Of a DNA stretch of 64,000 bases, positions 41,403-50,886 are shown in pieces (within the stretch, counting starts at the first letter, position 1; every line of letters starts with the position of its first letter). The stretch covers positions 4,515,584-4,579,583 of the forward strand of contig NC_009142.1 in NCBI RefSeq assembly GCF_000062885.1, in the 5' to 3' direction. Below the pieces are notes generated by a model. It was not told the origin of the DNA. It worked only from the letters and a program-made list of their open reading frames with translations, and made no database searches. Origin of the DNA: Saccharopolyspora erythraea NRRL 2338. GTDB lineage: Bacteria > Actinomycetota > Actinomycetes > Mycobacteriales > Pseudonocardiaceae. The translations under genes and the position numbers were made by a program.

Positions 41403-43877
41403 GTGAAGTTCGGTTTCCTCGCGCACCCGGTGAACACCGGGCAGCGCAACTACGTACGCGCGGCGGCACTGCTGTCGAGCATGGCGGACGAGCGGACCGG
41501 TCGCGCACCGTCCGGCGCCGCGCGGCACACCGTGCCCATGCCGATGTTCGGGACCGTGGTCTCGGCCACCGGCCACCGCTGCGAAGGCGACCTGCGGTAC
41601 CTGCCCCACACCGCCGAGGACCTGCTGCGGCGCGCGACCGACGCCGTCGACCACGTCGTCGCCCAGGTCGAGGACCTGCGGCGCGCGGGTGCTCAGCTGG
41701 TGGGGCTGGGCGGGGCGACCTCGATCGTCGGCAACCGCGGTCTCACCACGCAGCGACGCGTCGACGTGCCGCTGACCAGCGGGAACTCCCTGACCACGTA
41801 CTCGGCGCACGAGTTGCTGCGCACGGTCATCGCGCGGCTGGGCCGGCGTCCGTCCGACGTCGAGGTCGGCATCGTCGGCTTCCCCGGTGCGATCGGCCTG
41901 GCGATGGCCAGGCTGCTGCTCGACGACGGCTGCCGGCTGCACCTGGTGCACCGCAAGGGCCGGATGCGACCCGAGCAGCTGCTGGACGAGCTGCCCGCCG
42001 CCGCGCACGACCGGGTCACCATCGGCGACGACGTCGCCGAATGCCTGCGGCGCACACGCCTGATCGTGGCGGCCTCGTCGGCGGGCGGCCTCATCGACTG
42101 CGACGACCTGCGACCCGGCTCGGTCGTGGTCGACGTCGCGCTGCCCCGCGACGTGCGGCGTCCCGTTCGCGAGCGCCGCGACGTGCTCGTGCTGGACGGC
42201 GGCCTGGTCTCGGCTTCCGACGCGGTGGTGCTCGACGGAATGGAGCTGGCTACCAGCGAACAGATCAACGGCTGCCTGGCCGAGACCGTCGTGCTCGCCC
42301 TCGAGGAGCGCGCCGAGTCGTTCAGCCTCGGCCGGGAGCTCGACCCCGGACGCGTGCGCGAGATCGGCGAACTCGCCCGGCGGCACGGCTTCCTGCCGAG
42401 CGCGCCGTCGAGCTGGGGCCGGCTCGTCAGGCTCGACCGCATCGACGAGCTGCCCGGCTGGTCCGCCGAGCGGCCGGACCCGGCCGAGTCGACCAGGCGC
42501 CGCTTCCGCGACAACGTCAACCCGCCGCTGGCCGGCTTCTACGCGGTGCACGGCATGGACCGCGTGTTCACCCGCGGCAGCGGCAGCACGCTGACCACCG
42601 CCGACGGCGTGGAGTACCTGGACTTCATCGGCGGCTACGGCAGCCTGAACGTCGGGCACAACCACCCCGCGGTCACCGCCGCGGTCGGGCAGTTCCTGAC
42701 GGCCGGAGAGCCCACGTTCGTCCAGTACGCCTCCATCCCCCACCGGACCGCCGAGCTTGCCGAGCGGCTGTGCGAGATCGCGCCGGGCGGGATGCGGCGG
42801 GCGTTCTTCGGCAACTCCGGAGCGGAGGCGGTCGAGGCGGCGCTGAAGCTGGCCAGGGCCGCCACCGGCCGCACCCGCTTCGTGCACGCCGAGAACAGCT
42901 ACCACGGCAAGACCTTCGGGGCGCTGTCGGTGACCGGCCGCGACCACTACCGCGACCCGTTCCGGCCGATGGTGCCCGACTGCGTGGGCGTGCCCTTCGG
43001 CGACGAGAACGCCCTGCGCGAAGCGATCGCGGGTGCGGCGGCGTTCATCGTCGAGCCCGTGCAGGGCGAGGGCGGCGTGGTTCTCCCGCCGCCCGGCTAC
43101 CTCACCGCGGCGCAGCGGATCTGCCGCGAGGCGGGCGCGGTGTTCATCGTGGACGAGATCCAGACCGGGCTGGGGCGCACCGGTGCGATGTTCGCCTGCG
43201 AGCACGAGGGCGTCGAACCCGACGTGCTGTGCCTGGCGAAGTCGCTGTCGGGCGGGCTGGTCCCGATCGCCGCGACGCTGTCCACCGCCGAGGTGTGGGA
43301 CGCCGCCTACGGGTCGTCGTCGGGCTCGCTGCTGCACACCTCCACCTTCGGCGGCGGCAACCTCGCCTCGGTGGCCGCGCTGGCGACTCTGGACCTGATC
43401 GAGTCGGAGAAGCTGGCGGCGCGCGCCGAGGTGATGGGTCGGCGCCTGCGCGACGCGCTGACCGAGGCGTGCGCGCCGTTCGAGTTCGTGGGCGAGGTCC
43501 GCGGCATCGGGCTGATGAACGCGATCGCCTTCGACGCCCGCTACGACGGGGCCGTGCGCACCGCGGTCGAGGACATGGCCTCGCGGTTGCCGGGTGACTT
43601 CCGGGCGATCGCCGAGCTCCTGCCCGACCCGGTGCGGGAGGTGCTGCGGCAGGCAGGCTCCAGCGTCGAGACCGCGCTCGGCGACCTGCTGTGCCTGCGC
43701 TTCGTGGCCGCGATGGGCCGCGACCACCGGATCCTCACCTTCGTCACCGCCAACCGCAACCAGGTCGTGCGCCTCCAGCCGCCGCTGGTGGTCACCGAGG
43801 CCGAGATCGACCGGTTCGCCGAATCCGCCCGCGCGGTCTGCGAAACCGCAACGGGCATCCACAACAACTGGGAGTGA
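41403..43877 (+). CDS. PigE-like fused acyl-thioester reductase and class III aminotransferase
   Basis: 824 residues from GTG 41403 (VKFGFLAHPV, GGAG upstream). Residues 1-340 are an AAR-like acyl-ACP reductase: LVGLGGATSIVGNRG, VPLTSGNSLTTYSAHELL, Rossmann VGIVGFPGAIGLAMA (about 157) and INGCLAETVVLALEE with the thioester Cys (about 290). Residues about 360-824 are a class III aminotransferase: FFGNSGAEAVEAALKLARA, IVDEIQTGLGRTG, CLAKSLSGGLVPIAA with the PLP Lys (about 613), and TFGGGNLASVAAL. The order and both domains match Serratia PigE and tambjamine TamH, which turn an acyl thioester into an aldehyde and then an amine. It is two bases ahead of the ACP gene. Confidence 0.92.
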   Translation: MKFGFLAHPVNTGQRNYVRAAALLSSMADERTGRAPSGAARHTVPMPMFGTVVSATGHRCEGDLRYLPHTAEDLLRRATDAVDHVVAQVEDLRRAGAQLVGLGGATSIVGNRGLTTQRRVDVPLTSGNSLTTYSAHELLRTVIARLGRRPSDVEVGIVGFPGAIGLAMARLLLDDGCRLHLVHRKGRMRPEQLLDELPAAAHDRVTIGDDVAECLRRTRLIVAASSAGGLIDCDDLRPGSVVVDVALPRDVRRPVRERRDVLVLDGGLVSASDAVVLDGMELATSEQINGCLAETVVLALEERAESFSLGRELDPGRVREIGELARRHGFLPSAPSSWGRLVRLDRIDELPGWSAERPDPAESTRRRFRDNVNPPLAGFYAVHGMDRVFTRGSGSTLTTADGVEYLDFIGGYGSLNVGHNHPAVTAAVGQFLTAGEPTFVQYASIPHRTAELAERLCEIAPGGMRRAFFGNSGAEAVEAALKLARAATGRTRFVHAENSYHGKTFGALSVTGRDHYRDPFRPMVPDCVGVPFGDENALREAIAGAAAFIVEPVQGEGGVVLPPPGYLTAAQRICREAGAVFIVDEIQTGLGRTGAMFACEHEGVEPDVLCLAKSLSGGLVPIAATLSTAEVWDAAYGSSSGSLLHTSTFGGGNLASVAALATLDLIESEKLAARAEVMGRRLRDALTEACAPFEFVGEVRGIGLMNAIAFDARYDGAVRTAVEDMASRLPGDFRAIAELLPDPVREVLRQAGSSVETALGDLLCLRFVAAMGRDHRILTFVTANRNQVVRLQPPLVVTEAEIDRFAESARAVCETATGIHNNWE

Positions 43878-43879
43878 TC

Positions 43880-44167
43880 ATGGACCGCAAGGAGATCTTC
43901 GAGCGCATCGAGCAGGTGCTGGCCGAGCAGCTGGGCATCCCCGCCGAGCAGATCACCGAGGAGGCCGACCTGCGCGAGGACCTCGGCATGGACTCGCTGG
44001 ACCTGGTCGAGCTGGTCAGCGCGCTGGAGGACGAGGTCGGCATGCGCGTGGAGCAGAGCCAGCTGGAGGGCATCGAGACCGTCGGGCACGTCATGGAGCT
44101 GACGCTGGACCTCGTCGCCCGGCTGGCCACCGCCTCGGCCGCCGACAAGCCGGAAGCGGCGTCGTGA
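43880..44167 (+). CDS. Acyl carrier protein
   Basis: 95 residues from ATG 43880 (GGGAG ribosome site). A free-standing type II ACP: IFERIEQVLAEQLGIPAEQI, then LREDLGMDSLDLVELVSALE with the phosphopantetheine Ser in DSL (about residue 38), and EDEVGMRVEQSQLEGIETVG. It lies two bases after the reductase-aminotransferase and overlaps the ketosynthase start as GTGA, so these three are tightly coupled. It is the probable carrier of the acyl substrate of the reductase domain. Confidence 0.95.
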   Translation: MDRKEIFERIEQVLAEQLGIPAEQITEEADLREDLGMDSLDLVELVSALEDEVGMRVEQSQLEGIETVGHVMELTLDLVARLATASAADKPEAAS

Positions 44168-45405
44168 CCGGCCTGCACGAGGTCGTCGTGACCGGCATGG
44201 GCGTGGTCAGCCCGCTGGGGGTCGGCACCGAGCAGTTCCACGCCAACCAGCAGCTCGGCCGCAGCGCCGTCCGGCGCGTCACCGCCTACGACCCGGGCGA
44301 CGACCCGGTGCGCATCGCGGCCGAGGTGGACCTGCCCGAGCAGTTCCAGTTCACCCGGCGCGACCAGCTGCGCACCGACCGGTGCACGCAGCTGGCGATC
44401 GTCGCCGCCCGGCTGGGCGTCGAGGAGGCCAAGCTCGACCTCGCCGCGTCCGACACCTCGCGCATCGGCGTGGTCATCGGCTCCGGCATGGGCGGCGTGG
44501 GGACCTGGGAGCGCAACTGCCTGGCCCTGCACGAGTCGGGGGTGCGGGCGATGCGCACCAAGACCGTCCCGATGTCGATGATCAACGACCCGTCGGCGTC
44601 CATCGCGATCCGCTACGGCACCACCGGCCCCTGCACGACGGTCACCACCGCCTGCGCCTCGGGCGCCGACGCACTGGTGGCGGCGGCGCAGATGATCCGC
44701 CTCGGCGAGGCCGACGTGGTGCTGGCGGGCGGCGCCGAGGCGCCGCTGTCGCGCAGCGTCCTGGCCGGCTTCGCGCGCCTCGGCGCGCTGTCGGAGGACA
44801 ACGACGCGCCCGAGAGCGCGTGCCGTCCGTTCAGCGCCGACCGGACGGGCTTCGTCATGGGCGAAGGCGCGGCCGTGCTGGTCCTGGAGTCCGCCGAGCA
44901 CGCCACCGCGCGCGGCGCGCAGGTGCGGGCGCGGATGGCCGGCTACGGGCGCTCCGCCGACGCCTACCACGTGACGATGCCGCACCCCGAGGCCGCCGGC
45001 GCGCGGGCCGCCATCGTCGCGGCGCTGCGCGACGCCGGTGCCCAGCCGTCCGACGTCGACTTCGTCAACGCCCACGGCACCGGCACCGCCCTCAACGACC
45101 ACGCCGAAGCCCTCGCCATGCGCGCGGTGTTCGGCACCGGCGTGGAGCGGATCCCGGTCACCGCGACCAAGTCGCTCACCGGGCACTCGCTCGGCGCGGC
45201 GGGGGCGGTCGAGGCCGTGGCCACCGTGCAGGCGGTGTCCAGCGGGGTCATCCCGCCCACGGCCAACCTCCGGGTGCCCGATCCCGAGCTCGGCATCGAC
45301 GTGGTCCACGGCGGGCCGCGCGAGGCGCGCATCAACCTGGCGCTGTCGAACTCGTTCGCCTTCGGCGGGCACAACGTCGTGCTCGCCTTCGCCCCACCCC
45401 TGTAG
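44164..45405 (+). CDS. FabF-type beta-ketoacyl-ACP synthase II
   Basis: 413 residues from GTG 44164. All active-site elements are present: TTVTTACASGADALVAAAQ (Cys), [19 protein letters not shown] (His), TATKSLTGHSLGAAGAVEAV (Lys/His) and LALSNSFAFGGHNVVLAFA (His). It condenses malonyl-ACP with an acyl primer, so it extends a chain on the adjacent ACP. No ketoreductase, malonyl transferase or enoyl reductase gene accompanies it, implying help from primary fatty acid synthesis. There is no chain-length-factor partner, so it is not an aromatic type II PKS. Confidence 0.95.
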   Translation: MTGLHEVVVTGMGVVSPLGVGTEQFHANQQLGRSAVRRVTAYDPGDDPVRIAAEVDLPEQFQFTRRDQLRTDRCTQLAIVAARLGVEEAKLDLAASDTSRIGVVIGSGMGGVGTWERNCLALHESGVRAMRTKTVPMSMINDPSASIAIRYGTTGPCTTVTTACASGADALVAAAQMIRLGEADVVLAGGAEAPLSRSVLAGFARLGALSEDNDAPESACRPFSADRTGFVMGEGAAVLVLESAEHATARGAQVRARMAGYGRSADAYHVTMPHPEAAGARAAIVAALRDAGAQPSDVDFVNAHGTGTALNDHAEALAMRAVFGTGVERIPVTATKSLTGHSLGAAGAVEAVATVQAVSSGVIPPTANLRVPDPELGIDVVHGGPREARINLALSNSFAFGGHNVVLAFAPPL

Positions 45406-45435
45406 CGCTCCGACGACACACCTCGAGGACCGGCC

Positions 45436-47643
45436 ATGACCGCAACGCCCATGCGATCGCAACAACAGCAGAAGCCGCCATTGCTGGCCCGGGTGGGCGC
45501 GGGAGCTGCACGCCGCTTCCGCGCGGTCCTCGTGCTGGCCGCACTCGTGTGCGGGGCGGCGCTGGCGCTCAGCGCCGGCGTCAACGACCAGCTCGCGGGC
45601 GGCGGCTACACGCCGTCGGACTCCGAGTCGGCGGTGGCGCAACGGACGCTGAGCGAGCGGTTCCAGGGCGGCACCCCGAACCTGGTGCTGGTGGCCGAGC
45701 CGGCGGCGGCGCTGGACGCCCCCGAGACAGTCGACGCGGCGCGGCGGTTGCAGCAGGCGGTGCGGGACTCCGGCAAGGCCGACTGGGTGCACTCGTTCTG
45801 GGAGACCGGCGACCCGGCGCTGGTCGCCCCGGACGGCCGCGCCGCGATGTTCGCGGTGCGCCTCAGCGGCGAGGAGGACCACGCGCAGCGCGCGTCGCGC
45901 GACCTGGTGCCCGAACTGCAGCGCGACTTCCCCGGACTGCGCCTGTCGGCCACCGGTGAGGCGCAGGTCAACGCCGAGGTCAACGAGCAGAGCCAGGTCG
46001 ACCTGGTGTGGGCCGAGCTGCTCGGCGCCCCGCTGGTCGGCCTGTTGCTGCTGCTGGTGTTCCGCACCCCGCTGGCGGCGCTGCTGCCGCTGGCGATCGG
46101 CGCCGTCTCGGTGACCCTCACGCTGGCGGTGCTGACGCTGCTGACCAAGGTCACCGACGTCTCGATGTTCGCCATGAACATCACCACCGCGCTGGGCTTC
46201 GGCCTCGCGGTGGACTACAGCCTGTTCATCGTCACCCGCTACCGCGAGGAGCTCGCCGCGGGCCGCACGATGGACGAGGCCATCGCCACCAGCACCGCCA
46301 AAGCCGGCCGCACCGTGCTGTTCTCCGCGGTGACCGTCGCGGTGTCGCTGGCCGCGCTCCTGGTCTTCCCGCTGTACTTCCTGCGGTCGCTGGCCTACGC
46401 GGCACTGCCGGTGGTGCTGATCGCGGGCATCGCGAGCATCGTCGTCCTGCCCGCGCTGCTGCGGCTGACCGGCCGGCACCTCGCGCGCTGGGACGTGCTG
46501 AGCCGGTTCATCGGACCACCTCGCACCGAAGGCCCGATGTGGCACCGGATCGCCACGTCGGTCATGCGGCGCCCGCTGCTCACGTCGCTGCCGGTGATCG
46601 CGCTGCTGCTGGTGTTCGCGATCCCCTTCGCCGACGTGCGGTTCGGGCTCACCGACGAACGCGTGCTGCCGCCCGACGCCGGGTCCCACCGCGCCGCCAC
46701 GATCGTCGACGAGCGGTTCCCGCAGGCCAAGCAGACCACTGTGGAGGTGCTGCTCACCGGCGCGGGATCGCAGGAGACGGAGCGCTACGCACAGGAGCTC
46801 TCGCAGCGCGAAGGCGTCACCGGTGTCCAGGCCCCCGGCGCGGTCTACGTCGAAGGCGCACCGGTCGCTCCGGGGCAGCCGGCGCGCACCAGCGACGAGA
46901 CCGCCTGGATCACGATGGCCGTCGACCACGAGCCCTACGACACCGCGGCCGAGGACCTGGTGCGCTCCGTGCGGGCGGCCCCGGCCCCCGGCGAGCTGGC
47001 CGTCGCCGGCGACACGGCCGTGCTGGTCGACACCAAGGCGAGCCTGCTGGAACGGCTCCCGGCCGCGCTGGCGCTGCTGGGCCTGAGCACCCTGGTGCTG
47101 CTGTTCCTGTTCACCGGCAGCGTGCTGATCCCGTTCAAGGCCATCCTGATGAACCTGCTCAGCCTGACGGCCAGCTTCGGTGCCGCGGTCTACGTGTTCC
47201 AGTACGGCAACCTGCGGTGGCTGGTCGGGGACTTCACCGTGACCGGGCACATCGAGGTCACCATCCCGGTGCTGATGTTCTGCATCGCGTTCGGGCTTTC
47301 GATGGACTACGAGGTCTTCCTGCTGTCCCGGATCCGCGAGCAGTACCTGATCGGCGGCCACAACGAGGAGGCGGTGGCCATCGGCCTGGAGCGCACCGGC
47401 CGCCTGGTCACCGCGGCGGCGGGCATCGTCGCGGCGGTGCTGCTGGTGCTGGCCACCTCGCAGCTCTCCATCCTCAAGCTGCTGGGCGTCGGGCTGACGC
47501 TGGCGGTGGTCGTCGACGCCGCGCTGGTGCGGGCGGTCATCGTGCCGGCGTTCATGCGGCTGATGGGCCGGGCCAACTGGTGGGCACCGCCCTTGCTGCG
47601 CCGGGTGCACCGCAGGATCGGGATCTCGGAGTCGGGGGACTGA
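45436..47643 (+). CDS. MMPL/RND-superfamily transporter
   Basis: 735 residues, from ATG 45436. Twelve transmembrane segments in the 1+5 / 1+5 pattern of actinobacterial MMPL proteins: an N-terminal helix (VLVLAALVCGAALALSAGV), a large extracellular domain (about 45-185), then LGFGLAVDYSLFIVTRYREE; the second half has FCIAFGLSMDYEVFLLSRIR. The DY-type Asp/Tyr pairs are the proton-relay residues. MMPL proteins export lipids or lipidic metabolites. Its position between ketosynthase and dehydratase suggests export of the fatty product of this operon. Confidence 0.93.
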   Translation: MTATPMRSQQQQKPPLLARVGAGAARRFRAVLVLAALVCGAALALSAGVNDQLAGGGYTPSDSESAVAQRTLSERFQGGTPNLVLVAEPAAALDAPETVDAARRLQQAVRDSGKADWVHSFWETGDPALVAPDGRAAMFAVRLSGEEDHAQRASRDLVPELQRDFPGLRLSATGEAQVNAEVNEQSQVDLVWAELLGAPLVGLLLLLVFRTPLAALLPLAIGAVSVTLTLAVLTLLTKVTDVSMFAMNITTALGFGLAVDYSLFIVTRYREELAAGRTMDEAIATSTAKAGRTVLFSAVTVAVSLAALLVFPLYFLRSLAYAALPVVLIAGIASIVVLPALLRLTGRHLARWDVLSRFIGPPRTEGPMWHRIATSVMRRPLLTSLPVIALLLVFAIPFADVRFGLTDERVLPPDAGSHRAATIVDERFPQAKQTTVEVLLTGAGSQETERYAQELSQREGVTGVQAPGAVYVEGAPVAPGQPARTSDETAWITMAVDHEPYDTAAEDLVRSVRAAPAPGELAVAGDTAVLVDTKASLLERLPAALALLGLSTLVLLFLFTGSVLIPFKAILMNLLSLTASFGAAVYVFQYGNLRWLVGDFTVTGHIEVTIPVLMFCIAFGLSMDYEVFLLSRIREQYLIGGHNEEAVAIGLERTGRLVTAAAGIVAAVLLVLATSQLSILKLLGVGLTLAVVVDAALVRAVIVPAFMRLMGRANWWAPPLLRRVHRRIGISESGD

Positions 47644-47644
47644 C

Positions 47645-48133
47645 GTGGAGATCGACCCCGCGGTCATCGGACGCTCGTACCCCGGCGTGGCACCGCATCC
47701 GGTCGGGGCGGGCGAGATCGCCCGCTTCGCCGACGCGATCGGCGACCCCCACCCGGCCTACCGCGACGCCGAGGCGGCGCGGGCGGCCGGGCACCCGGCG
47801 GTCGTGGCACCACCCACCTACCCGATCGTGCTGTGCGGGGCGGCGCTGGAACGACTCATGGCCGACCCCGAGCTCAACCCTGGCGGCCTGGCGATGGTGC
47901 ACCGGGGGCAGAGCTTCGACATCCGGCGCCCGATCCGCGCGGGCGACCACCTCCAGGTCACCCCCACCATCACCGGCCTGCGAGTACTCGCCGGCGTACC
48001 GGCGCTCACCGTCACCACGGATATCTCCACAGTGGACGGAGAACCGGTGTGCACGGCTACGTCGTCGGTCGCGCTGATCCCGGCCGATGCGGCGTCATCG
48101 GACGCGGTCGGGGCCGGATCCGGGTCGGCGTAG
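47645..48133 (+). CDS. MaoC/HadA-like dehydratase (hot-dog fold)
   Basis: 162 residues from GTG 47645, one base after the MMPL stop. It resembles the FAS1-DH/MaoC N-terminal family (HadA): EIARFADAIGDPHPAYRDAE, VVAPPTYPIVLCGAALERLM, LAMVHRGQSFDIRRPIRAGD and VTTDISTVDGEPVCTATSSV. It lacks the D-x4-H catalytic hydratase motif typical of MaoC proper, so, like mycobacterial HadA/HadC, it may need a partner or serve a binding role. It could supply the enoyl thioester acceptor for the thiamine enzyme. Confidence 0.82.
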   Translation: MEIDPAVIGRSYPGVAPHPVGAGEIARFADAIGDPHPAYRDAEAARAAGHPAVVAPPTYPIVLCGAALERLMADPELNPGGLAMVHRGQSFDIRRPIRAGDHLQVTPTITGLRVLAGVPALTVTTDISTVDGEPVCTATSSVALIPADAASSDAVGAGSGSA

Positions 48134-48360
48134 GCGGTGCCTTCGTTCGGTCTCGTCTGATGCTGCGCGCCCCGAGCGCGGCACTGGTGGTAGCTCCGTC
48201 TTCGACCAAACCGACGGCGGCGTCCGCTAGCGTCGACGGGAGTGAGAGCCGTGCACTTCCCCGCGTGCGGTTCCTCGCCAGACCACCGGCGTCCGCCGCA
48301 CCGCGACCGTGCGCGCGGCGCCTGGAGCAGTCCCGATGGACCCCAGGACATGGAGACGGC

Positions 48361-49323
48361 ATGAAGGCAGTCGCGATCCGGACGTTCGGACCTCCCGAGG
48401 GTCTAGCGGTCATCGACCTCCCCGCCCCGACCCCCGCTGCCGGGCAGGTGCTGATCGAAACCGAGGCGATCGGCGTCGGTGGGGTCGACGCCTTGATCCG
48501 CAGCGGTGCTCTCGCTTCCTACGGTTTCGAGGAAGGCCACATTCTCGGAAGTGAGGTGGCGGGCACCGTGACTGCAGTCGGCGACGGCGTCGCCGCGTCA
48601 TGGGTCGGCCGACGCGTGTGGGCGTTCACCGGCGTGGGCGGCGGCTACGTCGAAAGCGCGATCGCGCCGGTCGAGGAGGTCGTCCCCCTCCCGGCGAACA
48701 TCTCCCCCGCCGACGCGGTGACGCTCGGGAACTCCGGGGTGGTAGCCCATTTCGGCCTGGCCCACGCCCACTTCGTCCCTGGCGAGTCGGTGCTGGTGCG
48801 CGGCGCGGCGGGCAGCATCGGGATCACGACCGTCCAACTCGCGGCGCGGGGTGGTGCCGACGCGGTGGCGGTCACGACGTCGTCGGCCGAGCGCGGTGAT
48901 CGCCTGCGCGAGCTCGGCGCGACCCACGTGCTGGACCGCTCCGGCGACGGAGGTGAGGACGCTCCCGCGGGCTACGACGTCGTCATCGACATCATCGCCG
49001 GTGCGGACATGCCGGCGTTTTTCGACAAACTCAACCCGAACGGTCGTATGGTGGCTGTCGGCATAGTGGGAGGACCGCCGCCGGCGGGGTTCGGCATGCG
49101 GATGTTCGAGGCGTTCCGGAAGTCGATGTCGTTCGCCACCTTCAGCGCCGACACCGTCCCCGAACCCGGCCGGCGTGCCGTGAGGACCGAGCAGTTCGCT
49201 GCCGCAGGCCGTGGCGAGCTGCACACGGTGGTGCACGAGCTGCTGCCGTTGGAGCAAGCTGTGCTGGCGCACCAGAAGATGGACACCGGCGAGGTGTTCG
49301 GCAGGATCGTGCTGACACCGTGA
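48361..49323 (+). CDS. Zinc-independent quinone oxidoreductase-like MDR dehydrogenase
   Basis: 320 residues from ATG 48361. Medium-chain dehydrogenase/reductase fold without zinc ligands: KAVAIRTFGPPEGLAVIDLP, HILGSEVAGTVTAVGDGV, and the nucleotide-binding VLVRGAAGSIGITTVQLAA (AAxxG form). It is probably an NADPH-dependent quinone or enone reductase. A 227-bp gap separates it from the MaoC-like gene, so it is probably independently transcribed. A link to either biosynthetic locus is not evident. Confidence 0.85.
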   Translation: MKAVAIRTFGPPEGLAVIDLPAPTPAAGQVLIETEAIGVGGVDALIRSGALASYGFEEGHILGSEVAGTVTAVGDGVAASWVGRRVWAFTGVGGGYVESAIAPVEEVVPLPANISPADAVTLGNSGVVAHFGLAHAHFVPGESVLVRGAAGSIGITTVQLAARGGADAVAVTTSSAERGDRLRELGATHVLDRSGDGGEDAPAGYDVVIDIIAGADMPAFFDKLNPNGRMVAVGIVGGPPPAGFGMRMFEAFRKSMSFATFSADTVPEPGRRAVRTEQFAAAGRGELHTVVHELLPLEQAVLAHQKMDTGEVFGRIVLTP

Positions 49324-49410
49324 CCCCGATGGGCACTCACGATGTGAGTTGTCCTGGGGCGCTTCCGCGGTGCCGCCACCTCGCCGTGCGAACCACGCCC
49401 ACAACAGATG

Positions 49411-50886
49411 TCAGACGGTGGTCAGGTCGTCGAGCAGCGATCGTGCGGCGGTGAAGTCGGCCGGGCCGCCGGCGGCGGCGACGTAGGAGTCCGGGCGCAG
49501 CAGCACGAATCGCTCCCTCCGCCCGCCCAGCGCGAAGTGGGCTACCACGCCGGGCAGGTCGCCGGCCAGTTCCCGGCCGCGACGGGCGAGCTCGCAGTCC
49601 GGACCGCCCCAGGTGACGAGCTGGAAGCGTCCGGCGAGGCCGTCGTCGGGTTTGGGGAGCAGGTGCGGGTTGCGGGTGCCCGGCCGCGGTGACAGCCGCC
49701 AGGCCGACGACCAGTGGGCGTGGCGTTCCTCGCCGAGCAGCACGTCCGGGTAGCGGCTGCGCCAGCCCGCGAGCAGCGGCGCCCACCAGCGGTCCATCGC
49801 CCCGACCGCTTCCAGGCCGCCCCACACCACGTCGCGGACCCGCCGGGCCAGGGGTCCGGCCACCGCCTGCCGGGCCATCCGGCCGGTGGTGGCCAGGGTC
49901 TGGCGGATCGCGACCCGCCGTTCCGCCTCGTAGCTGCGCAGCACCACGGGGGCGAACCTGCCGTGGACCACACCGGCGAGCTTCCAGGCAAGGTTGCGGG
50001 CGTCCTGGATGCCGAGGTTCAGCCCCTGTCCGCCGATCGCGCTGTGGACGTGCGCCGCGTCCCCGAGTAGGAACGCACGGCCGGTGTGCAACGTGCCGGC
50101 CGCGCGCTCGTGGCTGACGAACGTGGACAGCGCGCGCAACTCGCCCACGCGCAGACCGCCGGGGCCGCGCTCGTCGAGCAGCCTCTGCACCTGCGCCGTG
50201 CTCACCTGCGTCCCTTCGGGGATGGCACCGGAGATCCGGAACTCGCCGCCGGGCAGCGGTGCCACCAGCACCACGCCGGTCTCACCGAGGAAGTAGTGGA
50301 TCGAGTCGCGGCCGATGTCGCCTTCGAGGCGTCCTTCGGCGAGCAGGAACGTGGTGGGCAGCTGCTCGCCTTCGAAGGGCACGCCGAGCTGTTCGCGGAC
50401 CTGGCTGCGCAGCCCGTCGGCGGCGATGAGCCAGTCCGCTTCGAAGTCGGTGGTCGTGCCGTCCGGGTGCAGCGCCGACGCCGCGACCGAGTCGTCGTGC
50501 TGGACGACCTTGGTGATCCGGATCCCGCGTTCGACCGCACCCCCGTACCGGACGAGCGCCTGCTCCAGCAGGGCGCTGGTCCGCTCCTGCGGCAGCAGCA
50601 GCGGGGCGTTCTCGGCGCCCAGCCCGACGCGCACCGTCCGGCCGGTGCCGAGGTGGTAGGACAATGCCTGGGGCTGCAGTCCCGTTTCGCGGGCGGTCGC
50701 GCCGACGCCGAGTTCGTCCAGCACCTCCAGTACCGGCGGCCACAGCAGGATGGCGCGCGATCCCGTGCCGGCCACCGGTTCGGAGTCCACGATGGTGACC
50801 TGGACCCCGAGCCGCCGGAGCTCCGCGGCGACCGCGAGCCCGCACGGCCCTGCTCCTACGACGAGAACGGTGTCGTGCTGCTTCAT
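49411..50886 (-). CDS. Class A flavin monooxygenase (aromatic hydroxylase type)
   Basis: 491 residues from ATG 50886 (GAGGAGA ribosome site). FAD motifs are complete: [36 protein letters not shown] (DG motif) and [20 protein letters not shown] (GD motif). The C-terminal thioredoxin-like extension (about 400-491) is that of phenol hydroxylase/TetX/Rox relatives. The start overlaps the PKS-thioesterase stop as ATGA, so it is translated with that PKS and most likely hydroxylates the released polyketide. Detoxification of an aromatic antibiotic is an alternative. Confidence 0.9.
   Translation of the reverse strand: MKQHDTVLVVGAGPCGLAVAAELRRLGVQVTIVDSEPVAGTGSRAILLWPPVLEVLDELGVGATARETGLQPQALSYHLGTGRTVRVGLGAENAPLLLPQERTSALLEQALVRYGGAVERGIRITKVVQHDDSVAASALHPDGTTTDFEADWLIAADGLRSQVREQLGVPFEGEQLPTTFLLAEGRLEGDIGRDSIHYFLGETGVVLVAPLPGGEFRISGAIPEGTQVSTAQVQRLLDERGPGGLRVGELRALSTFVSHERAAGTLHTGRAFLLGDAAHVHSAIGGQGLNLGIQDARNLAWKLAGVVHGRFAPVVLRSYEAERRVAIRQTLATTGRMARQAVAGPLARRVRDVVWGGLEAVGAMDRWWAPLLAGWRSRYPDVLLGEERHAHWSSAWRLSPRPGTRNPHLLPKPDDGLAGRFQLVTWGGPDCELARRGRELAGDLPGVVAHFALGGRRERFVLLRPDSYVAAAGGPADFTAARSLLDDLTTV

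Noticed and set aside
38933-43877. A complete prodiginine cluster
   Set aside because: No bipyrrole synthesis genes, proline adenylation/oxidase pair or PigC-like condensing enzyme are in the window; only the MAP-branch-like genes are recognisable.
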